Shown: positions 55,370 to 64,000 of the stretch, piece after piece
Position numbering within the stretch: position 1 is the first letter of the stretch
Layout of the letters: every line of letters starts with the position of its first letter
Assembly: GCA_021432635.1 (NCBI GenBank)
Contig: MU270022.1
Span: 930,001-994,000, forward strand
Source of the DNA: Thozetella sp. PMI_491
Taxonomy: Eukaryota > Ascomycota > Sordariomycetes > Chaetosphaeriales > Chaetosphaeriaceae
Length of the DNA: 64,000 bases
Reading direction: 5' to 3'
Program-made: the position numbers and the translations under genes
Notes under the pieces: generated by a model
The model's input: only the letters and a program-made list of their open reading frames with translations
Told to the model about the DNA's origin: nothing
The model's database searches: none

Positions 55370-55694
55370 TAATGGGACACTCCATTCATGTAGTTTTACA
55401 TTTTCGTGAAAGCTCCCGGGTAACTTGTTAATACCATTGCGAGCCTTGGCTCCTTAAATATTTTTAAACCGAGACTAAATGGGAAGGATCTTGATACCTA
55501 TTAGATCCGGAAGATGTATCCGAGATAAAGTTACTACGTAAAGACATCATCCTAGACTTGCTATTGGGGCCCTGCACTGACGATCCGCTAATGGGTTATC
55601 ATCATAACGTCAGTCTCAAGTCAATGATTACGGGGTAACAAAATCTGGCAATAGGAGATTACTCGACTCTAGGAAAGTAGACCGCGTCCCTTCT
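55370..55694. other. Convergent intergenic region
   Basis: AT-rich spacer between the 3' ends of the P450 and the HET gene; no gene was seen. Confidence 0.55.
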
Positions 55695-57762
55695 CTAGTG
55701 AATCTCTACCATCTCCCCTTTGGATGGTAAGATGTATTTACCAAGAGAGAGACCTGCTCCAATCCTCTGGAAAGCTCTGAGATCACTACGGCTGCGCAGC
55801 TGTGCAGGCGCCACAAGGAGGAAATAGTGCAGTCGAGAGCTCAAAGGCCGATTACCGCTTTCAACCCCCAAAACAACACATTTAAGAGAAGATCTCTCTG
55901 ACCCACCCGGAATGTCGAAGAAGATCTTCATCGTCCCATCCTCAGCTGCATCAAAGAAAATGTCTCGAGCCAAGCCGTTCAGGGTCAGCTGATCGGTTAG
56001 CCCCGTCGTCCCCAGCCTATCTTTGCCGCTGCCCGACCACGGCGACGCCAAGAATTCCCAGTCCACGTTCCCGAAATCCGGCCGCAGATAGTCAATCTCC
56101 CCGGTATATGCCATCCAAGACCATGAAGGGACGCTGAGAGCTCTACTAGATGGGAATTCGATCTTGGCCAGCGTTGCAGCCGGCGCACGATGCCAAAGTA
56201 AGCTTCGGCGGAGCAGGCCACGCTGGCCTGATTTGACATCTTCATCGAAGATGCCAAAGCCCCCTCGCGTTCTGAATGCGTTAAGCAGTCTACTCTGGAT
56301 TCCATCGATAGCGACGGCACGGTCAAATGGATTAGTGAAGCCTAGTCGGGAGTACACCTTGTAGAGGTCTTGGAAGCGAATGATTTTCTCTCCTTGGCTG
56401 GCCGACATGGTGATCTGTGGGAAGTTGGGGTCGCCTAGGAAGGCCGCTAGGTTACTTTCGTGACAGAATATTAGCCAGCGATAACAAACCTGAAACGACG
56501 GAAAGACTTCAGATAGCTGGCTGAAGGAAAGGGGGGGGTCCAGGAGCGCGTACTTGCTCATTTTGGTCAGAGTTTCGCACCTGACGCCATCCCCACACTC
56601 CCAGTACGTTTGGTGCTCGGTGAAAAATATAGTGCGACGCGCAAGAGCATGTTCCTGAAGAACCCATCCGCGTTTGTTAAGGTGTCCTTCCAGGACGTGA
56701 TGGTCAAAGTAATCGATGTTCTCACAGATGTAGAAGGGGACAGCGTCATTGCCAGAGCCACGTATGGTGACATAGTCCCTGGGGCGGCGGTCTTGCAGAA
56801 ACCCCTCGAAGTGACTGTGGGACCGGCTAGCGGCCAGTACACAGTACGCAGAGCTGAACACAGTCTCCATCTTCTTTGCCTGGGCCGCAAAGTCTCCCCG
56901 TGGTCCCTGCATGATACAGATGGAGTCGATCCACAGGTATCGCTTGCCCAAGCTGCGAGTTACCGTGATAGCATCTCTAAAGGTGGCTGGAAGATCTCTG
57001 AAGGGAATACCCTTCTTGTGCTGTTCCAAGTTGTCTGGATCCGTCACAAAGTGGGGTGCGCGTCCCCAGGGGTGCGAGAGCGCTATGTATTCTCCCACAT
57101 CGTGCAGGCCGGTTTCCCAGAGGCGAACGAAGTCGTCGCCGTCATGGCCAACGTCGAGAAGCCTAGTTGGTAAGTCTCTCATAGAGCCGGAAGTATGACA
57201 TCTTGGATGGCCGTTCTTGTCGTCGCACGCATGAAGCCATTGACGTAATATCTCTAGATGAGCTGGGCTACCGGCTCTTGGGAGATGGGGCATGCCAATC
57301 TGAACATCAAATCTGGGCTGAGAGTCTAAAAAGGAAACACTCTGATTAGATGTTGGAACAGGAGAAGCGACGCTTGGAATGGTTCAAACAAGTCATGTAC
57401 TGGGGTTCTGGCATACCAAGTCGGCGACAGATCGTCAATACCGGTGGGCCGACGCCGTTCATCCGCAAGACAGACTGTGTTTTCTCAAACCAGACCGTAC
57501 TTACATCCTTTGTATTGCTGCGCACGTAAGTATTCCAGAACAGTTCACACAACTTACACTTCCTAGCCATGACTTCCAAATCATTCGGCTTGTATTTCAC
57601 GGAAAACCCCAGTCTCCCATAGAAATCCAAGCCTTGACAGGAGTTGCATAGTTCCGCCGGCTCTTGCACTGTAGGAAGTCCGACAGAGACGGAATCCTGG
57701 AGACGAGACAATACAGTAGCCGCAAACTTGTTGTCTATGTGAATCTCCCACTCGTTGTCGAG
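55695..57762 (-). CDS. HET-domain protein (5' end unresolved)
   Basis: The reverse strand gives an exon 57762-57417 and a long exon 57325-55695, joined across a 91-bp intron (CRRL-D-SQPRFDVQIG), about 658 residues in all. The HET domain is typical: YIALSHPWG, the middle motif FRDAITVTRSLGKRYLWIDS followed by CIMQ, and AQAKKMETVFSSAYCVLAAS. An N-terminal cysteine-containing segment (ELCNSC, KCKLCELFW) is common in these proteins. HET proteins act in vegetative incompatibility and programmed cell death. The start is not settled: the frame opens at 57762 after a possible acceptor, so a small upstream exon with the ATG is likely. A kinase-like gene follows on the same strand upstream. Confidence 0.85.
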
Positions 57763-58303
57763 CTATTGGTGTATAAGTTTCCATATCGAGCATGGCATAG
57801 TAGATACGATAGCTCGATCGTAATTGAATGGGATGTGATACATACTTTCTATATTATATTATCGTTAGCGGTCATAGCACTTAGCAATGGGAGCACACAG
57901 ATTCTTAACGTACCGGCTACGGAGAGGAGGTGGTACTTAGACTACCGATTTAAATTATACAAAGAAAAACAGACGGAGCACCAGGACTCACATGCTAGTC
58001 GTTAGATCACTTATTAGTTTCCTGGTATATACTGCTTGGTTTTGATAATTTGCAACATACCTTCTATTAACGACGAAATGGTCCGCGGTTAATGCTTCCG
58101 CACGCACTTGCTGGAACAAGGCGGTTGACTTACGTACTATGTGCCTCTTTAATCGATGCTGCCCATACCTCGCGGGAGCGGTGCGCTTACATTCTAGATA
58201 TATCTATTAGTTATTGATGCTGAGCTGAATATGCACAATCAAGGAGGATATATACTGACAATCTACATTTCGGCTCGTATCCGGCCCCTCGTAAGCAAGG
58301 GCA
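57763..58303. other. AT-rich intergenic region
   Basis: Probably contains the missing first exon and promoter of the HET gene. No independent gene was seen. Confidence 0.45.
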
Positions 58304-60269
58304 CTAAATGTGGAGGCCACTCATGACGTCCAGTTCACTCACGAACTTTGGCTCTTCAACGGCAAGTCCCTTCTGTTTAGATGGCTGTCCCGCGCCACCG
58401 ACTTGTATTTGGCCGGCTGCTGGCAGCCCGGCTATTGCTAGGTGCCCCGAGGCATCCTGCATAGCCTTCGCCATAGGCTCCAAAGGTGGACGTCGCCGAT
58501 ATCCTTCCGCAGGCTCTCTGAACCAGTAATCTTCAGGCCGGTCTTCGTCATCCAAAATATCTTGAAGAGATTTCAGGAGCTCTTTAGCATTGGCCCGGGA
58601 GAGTTGAGCAAGGCCGCCTTTTGGAGCATCTGAGTTGCTGCTACGCGGGGTTGGAGTTACAGCGATCTGTGGCGACTGCTCAACTAATCCCTTGATTTCC
58701 GGCAAGTCCCAATCTGGGAGGTAAACGGTAGCCGCTCGCATGGGCGGCATGTCGACCACGAGAAGCTGTTGCTTGACCAGCTTCAGCAGCTCGCCCAAGG
58801 CAGTGTCCGCTGCGCAGGACGGATCCTCGGCCAAGTGTGCCATCCACGCCACCACAACTTCATGGACCACTGCATGAAGCTCTCCGCCCTTGTTCACAGT
58901 TTTGTAGCATGTTGCCGATCCCAACGATCTCTCCTGCAGCACCTTTCTAAACCTCTCGATCTCAGGCTGTCCATACATAAGCCAAATGAGAAACTCCAAT
59001 AGGACGCAGCCAAATGACCATATGTCGTACTGGCGACCCATAATGCGCTTCCCATTGACGGGTACAACAAACTCGGGCGCCTCATAGAGCGTTGTTCCCC
59101 AGTTGGTAGTGGTGGCATGAATGCGTCGGTGGGTTGCCATGTTGTGGTATTTGGCCAGGCCCCAATCGCCAATCTTAAGTGTCCCAAGTAGACTGTCCTT
59201 TGTGCCACTAAACTGGAAGATATTCTCCGGCTTGAGGTCGCCGTGGCGAGTTCCAACGTCGTCTTCCTGGTAGTGGGTGGCATTGAGTCCTTGGGCCAGA
59301 CCACAAAGCTGGGTGACCACCTCACGGATGAGATTCTCGCTTAGGTTAGGCATAGGATATCGGAGCCAAAGGTCTTCTAAACTACCACCATCGGCCCATT
59401 CGAACATGAGATAGTAGGAGGTCCCCCTCTCGCTCGACCCACGCGTGAAGGCAGTTATGAACTGTATGATGTGGGTTTTGTCTCGCTCGTTCATCTGCTT
59501 CAGCGTCCTCGCCTCCTGCCCCCATGTTTCAGCTACTTTTTCATGCTGCTCTTGGTCAGGGGGTATGATTTCCTTGATGGCGAAGTAATCCGGACATTCC
59601 CTGTCCTACAGCATCCTCCTTGTTAGCAACCGTTACAGAATAGAGTTAGATATCAAAACTGCAACCCACAGGGTTCTCCGGATCCTGGTAATGGTCCTTA
59701 TGAATTGTGGCTTTGTACACTCGGCTGAAAGCTCCGCGTTTGTGATTGGGTTTCATCGAGGTAAACGGAAGGATAGCTTCTTGGCCAAAGTCGTAGTTTG
59801 TCTTACTGGACGAGAATATCGGAACCAAGACCTGCCATTGATCCCTTGAGAAAAAATGCTTGGCCCTAGCTTTCCATATCAGCTCGCTTGGGTCATAGGT
59901 GGCGAATAACCTGTCTAACGGGGTGACCGTAGAGGAGTGACCGTTGGCAATTTCTATTGACTGCCCGAGGCTGCTGTCATCAAAATCGGCAGCTTGGAAC
60001 ATCCTCATTGCTGCTATTAGCCAGTCCGCCCGATCGTTCACCATCAAAGCGACGGTGAACACCTTCTTGGCGCGGTCAATGATGAAGTCTAGCAAATCCT
60101 CTCCACATTGTTCTCCGCCATTGGCGAGCGTCGTCCGTACGGCATCGCGTTTAATGAGCGCCGAGAAGGTACTCTCAGGCCAGAATTTTCGAACAGAGTT
60201 GTCGAAATGGCTAGATGCCTGCCTGTCGAGGCGGTAGAACTCGTCCGCGAGAGATTGTTCAGCAGACAT
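58304..60269 (-). CDS. Protein kinase-like protein (HGD/DWG type)
   Basis: Two exons, 60269-59670 and 59605-58304, with a 64-bp intron (DPENP-DRECPDYFAIKEI), giving 633 residues. A helical N-terminal domain of about 180 residues precedes the kinase fold. ATP-binding Lys near 211 in YFAIKEI; catalytic loop RHGDLKPENI (about 320-329), where the usual HRD arginine is glycine; metal-binding DWG (347-349) in place of DFG; and YEAPEF (about 374-379). The key Lys, catalytic Asp and metal Asp remain, so activity is possible. The C-terminal tail is proline- and charge-rich. Such kinases often sit beside HET or NLR genes in fungi, suggesting a signalling role in self/non-self recognition (inference). 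Confidence 0.9.
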
Positions 60270-63257
60270 CCTTGCCAATCTCGCTGACTAGCTCTTGCAT
60301 TTCTCGCACAAACGAGGCAAGATACTTTAATTCAAAACCCCTAATATTGGGCCGAAACAGTCAGTTTGAATAAAAGTAGTGCAACTGAGCGAAGCTGAAA
60401 TCTGTTGTATGAGAGAATCCAACCGCGCGCGCTCACACGGTCGATCAAGAGAGGGAGGTAAGCACCTTTTGGACAAAGATCCAAGCAGAGCCGCATTCGT
60501 CCTGATTTGTAGCACGACTGATTGTGTCACATGCGCGAATTCGATTGGAAATGGAGAGCCTGCCAATAGCCTCCCTCGCATAAAAAGTCCACGCATTGGG
60601 AGGGTTGCCACCACACCGGAACTCCCCTTTCCGGCGAAGTTATCGGGGGCGGGGGTGGCCAGCCTTGCCCAGCATTCAGGTTACTCACGGGGTTGATTGG
60701 GCAGACGAGAAAAAAAAAGCAAATACAGATGACTTTATTGAGAACGCCATCTGGATCAGCCCTCGGATGCACCGGGCCCTGTACTTCCCTTAGCTACCCA
60801 TGCCCAAGAAAGCACAAATGATGAGGCTCTCGTTAGATCGGCATGTTGAACTGTAAATACCCCTCCCTACAAGCCTGCTTCGTGGTTTGCATGGCCCCGC
60901 ACATGTTCCCTAGTCCAGCCCGAAGCACGCGCATGTCTCGTTCATCATAATTGGACAAATTGTGGGTACGTCTCTTGTAAATGTGCATATTCGGCAGTTC
61001 GAGGCCACGGCGGTTCTTTTGATATTGAATGGCCACTAGACCACCATTGCGACTCTGGGCGACATCGCCGCTCATCCACAGCATTTATTTTCCCGCGGAA
61101 GGGACTCGTTTTTGCCGCCTTGAGCGGTTCAACCGCCCTGATGTCGTACACATTAACACTCAAGCCTGCTCGTACAAGTGATGATGGAAGATTTGTCGGA
61201 TAAAATTGCCAAGGTAAGAAAGAAATTGCTGTGGAGGCGCGTGGAGTACCAGCGTATTAATACAGGTTAATCCGTTCTGTATATGCATTATTCTTTCACT
61301 GACTGTTTATAGCTCATTGTTAGAGCATGTATAGGTAGCGACTGTTTGAATATCGCCAAAAAAAAGTTGTAGCGCTCTTAATGTTCATCGATTAGTTAGA
61401 TTATAGAGTTTATATATGTGAAAGAGTGATTTAGCTTAAATAGTGAAGACTGGGACCACACAACGGGGCAGCGGGTGAAGCTACCGCGACAAAACACACA
61501 CAGAACATAGTCTAGTAGTCGGAACGCTCTACCAATACCACAGCCACACACATACAGCTCTGGGGCAAGGCCGTTAGACCAGTGTAAGTCTAGGGATGGT
61601 GGGAGAGAACGGCAAAGTACCAGCCAGGCCAAATACGTATCGACTCCGATCAGGGCTAAGTATGATAATAGATAGGGTGAGCCCCCGTGATAGTCACCGC
61701 AGTTTTGAACGAATGAACATAAGACAAGGTATCGTTAGTGTCTGTCCCTTGCTATCTGGTATCTTGGGTGCCAGAACGTATTGATAGCCGCAAAGGAACG
61801 ATGGGTAGATAGATGGCTTGATACCTTTTCGCCTTGATCAGGGCCAGGGAGCTTCTTTTTATTTATAGTTGGTTTAAAGGGGGGCGGGGGACGCTATGGG
61901 GCCAATCTAGGAAGCTCCACCACCTAGCCAGCTTACCCACCACATCACCCAGGTTATAATAGTATAGAGTTATCTTATTTCTATCTGTCTTATAGAATTT
62001 AAACAGATTAAAAACCTGCCGTGAATGTATCAGTGTTTACCTCTATGTTATACACGTTGAGCCTTAATTAGAAGCTGTAGACTTTAACAGAGCTTTAACG
62101 TTTTATAGTTATTTACTAGTCCCGGCTCTTGATTTCTGATAAGGCCTGGCGGGTATAAATTAATGGCAAAGGGATTGTCTTTATCGTGTAGGATGCTTTG
62201 TATACTACCTAACTAAAGTGCTTAGGTATAGACTGTGTTTTACCAGGCAGCGTACGGGAAATCACAGTGATAACACAACATCATTGGCCAATATATAACC
62301 ATAATATCTATATATAAATGATCTAACATTTGTTATGGCGCCGAGACAAGCCCCGATACAACGTTCCTCGACTCGAGGGTATAAAAGTATAACGTTTTAT
62401 TAAATAACTTTTAGAAAGGGTTAAAAATCTACTATTTATATAGTATTTCATCTACCTAACTAGATAATAAAGTATGATCTAACCTTAATAAATATTAAGA
62501 AGGCGATAAAGCTTGGATACAGTAGTGCGGAGTAGCAGATATCGCCCCAAGTGGCAGCATTCATAGTTTCGCTTTAATCCCTTTCAGAACCTGCTGAGCC
62601 CTACATTATCTTGCAAATACAGCCCGAATAACATTAGGGTTTCATTTTAAAGGGGTACGCTGCATAGATTCTTTAAAGTTCAAGGCACTGGAGAATCGCT
62701 GGTCTTTATCTCTGTTGCCACATCTAGTGGACTAAAATTGGAGTGCTGTGATAGTCCGGTGCGGAAACTTCGCACTTACCTAGGTACGTGAGCGGCGGAA
62801 GCAGCTTTGAGGAGTCCTAGTGAAGAGGCTGCGAAGAGGGCCGGTAGTTACTCTCCCTTCTCATAAATCCCGGCACCATTGAGTTGAGCTAACATCTTCG
62901 TTACGATATACTGCACCATTCCGAATTCAAGTGGCATTCTCTACTTCCCAAATTTGAAATGGAATAAGTCCAATCTAGCGTTTTCTTCAAGTTAAGCTGA
63001 TAGTGGTCGGTCCGGCCCCGGATATGTTCCGTCTCCACAGAGGAGCTGCCAGGACAGTGGCTGCCGAACACAGAATGTTCCTTCTGTTTTACGGCATCAC
63101 AGGGAAAGAACGCGTCGCCGATGTTTAAAAAATAGAAAGAATATGACGCGATCACAAAAAAAAACATTTTCGCAGTCTTGGGAAATCCATCCGCATGTGC
63201 GCGATGTTTGCGTGCTGTCTCGATTTCCGACGTTTCTGCGGCTGCTTCTCTTGAGGG
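60270..63257. other. Gene-free region, 3 kb, partly TA-rich
   Basis: No gene was found. The part from about 61900 to 62680 is strongly TA-rich with few C/G runs, as seen where repeat-induced point mutation has worn down old repeats. No inverted ends or protein remains could be recognised, so no element is named. Confidence 0.5.
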
Positions 63258-63797
63258 ATGTCTTCCCACGCCCGAACTAACGCAGAGCTCGTCAGCTATG
63301 GACGTCAATTGTATATTGAACTTGTCCGCAGTATAGAACGATATGGAGATGTGCACCGTGCTCTCCCTGAGATCTCACCTCACTACCGGACAGCAATTGA
63401 CCCGCCAGAAGCTCCTGCCGTCGATGCTACAACAGAGATTCGGTTGACAAACGAGAGGCACCCACTAGATAATTATGCCTTAACCCAGGTATACAACTCT
63501 GCCGCAAGAACTCCTCAGAGCATCTACCAGAATTACATACATGCGGATGGAAGCACTGTGCTCTGCCTAAACAACTTCTCAGATCGAGACCAGCTTAAGG
63601 GTCGCTCTGAGCAAATATACTGGTCAGACCTCATGGCAGTATGCTATTCTCGAGTAATAGCCACAAATCAGGGTGACTTCAAGGGACTTGAGGCTATTTG
63701 GCGAATTTGGATCCAGAACCAGGCATGGAGGACAGCTAAAATGTATATGATGCTATCTGCTAACTATTTCGTAGGTCACTACGAGACTGATCAGTGA
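63258..63797 (+). CDS. Unrecognised gene at right edge (partial or broken)
   Basis: A frame of 179 residues starts MSSHARTNAELVSYGRQLYI and stops at 63797. Directly afterwards another frame on the same strand is open to the window end and reads SDLCPEESNVPVDLYTGGEA and onward, with normal-looking composition. No intron of acceptable size joins the two: the only nearby donor and acceptor are 24 bp apart. Either the gene carries a one-base shift, or it continues beyond the window with a different structure. The protein has aromatic-rich helical stretches (QNYIHADGSTVLCLNNFSD, WRIWIQNQAWRTAKMYMML) but no family I recognise. It may be a hypothetical fungal gene. Confidence 0.45.
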   Translation: MSSHARTNAELVSYGRQLYIELVRSIERYGDVHRALPEISPHYRTAIDPPEAPAVDATTEIRLTNERHPLDNYALTQVYNSAARTPQSIYQNYIHADGSTVLCLNNFSDRDQLKGRSEQIYWSDLMAVCYSRVIATNQGDFKGLEAIWRIWIQNQAWRTAKMYMMLSANYFVGHYETDQ

Positions 63798-64000
63798 CTT
63801 GTGTCCTGAGGAAAGCAATGTCCCAGTGGACCTCTACACTGGGGGTGAAGCCTTCTTTGCTCTGCTGGGTTCTGACCACGGGAAAGGAGTTGCTAGGATG
63901 CTAGCAACTTATCCGCAGCTGTTCGGCCGGCATGTTATGACGCGGGTACGTGTATTTCCGCGAGGGGGAAACCTACCAGCCCTGTGCTGGTTTCTAGAAG

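Noticed and set aside
57370-57660. Forward open frame at the 5' part of the HET gene
   Set aside because: It is antisense to a well-supported HET exon and intron and has no motif.
1-64000. Search by eye for LTR elements, virus-like elements, tRNA genes and telomere repeats
   Set aside because: No reverse transcriptase, integrase or capsid motif, no long direct terminal repeats, no cloverleaf-like tRNA and no TTAGGG arrays were noticed.

Overview
This window looks like nuclear DNA of a filamentous ascomycete (Pezizomycotina). The genes have 47-144 bp spliceosomal introns with GTAAGT/GTGAGT-like donors and CTAAC/CTGAC-like branch sites. The gene families are typical of that group: Zn2Cys6 regulators, fungal rhodopsin-like (SAT4-type) membrane proteins, a HET-domain protein, secreted GH3 and GH79 enzymes and several P450s. 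The genus cannot be read from the sequence. Exon joins were worked out by hand from splice signals, phase and family motifs.

Left part (1-8.5 kb): a broken conserved fungal gene, a trichodiene-oxygenase-like P450 and a seven-helix rhodopsin-like protein, separated by long gene-poor stretches.

Cluster A (about 9-21 kb) is the most interesting region. It has a second P450, an O-methyltransferase, a single-exon A-T-TE NRPS-like synthetase of the aryl-alpha-keto-acid dimerising kind (atromentin, aspulvinone, microperfuranone and polyporic-acid type enzymes), a second O-methyltransferase, a SnoaL/NTF2-like protein and a secreted cupin. Each methyltransferase is divergent from an oxidative or core gene (P450/OMT1 and synthetase/OMT2), so their promoters are probably shared. 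The inferred product is a methylated, oxidised furanone, butenolide or terphenylquinone.

Middle (22-38 kb): an APH-like phosphotransferase, a CENP-V/GFA-like zinc protein with two palindromes upstream, a GH3 beta-glucosidase, a second rhodopsin-like protein, a GH79 hydrolase with a 23-bp micro-exon, a Zn2Cys6 regulator, a short-chain dehydrogenase relic and an arsenite methyltransferase carrying the conserved cysteines.

Relic zone (38-43.4 kb): a broken CorA-like membrane protein gene, TA-rich DNA, and a 517-bp Mutator-type miniature element with long inverted ends and a 9-bp target duplication.

Cluster B (43-55 kb): a membrane-anchored SGNH hydrolase, a peroxisomal acyl-CoA oxidase ending in SRL, a GT1 glycosyltransferase, a Zn2Cys6 regulator and a third P450. 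This set would fit a glycosylated, chain-shortened lipid or polyketide, but that is inference.

Right end (55-64 kb): a HET-domain gene beside a non-RD kinase-like gene, then about 3 kb of gene-free DNA partly TA-rich, and a gene cut by the window edge. No rRNA, tRNA, CRISPR, LTR element or virus-like element was recognised.
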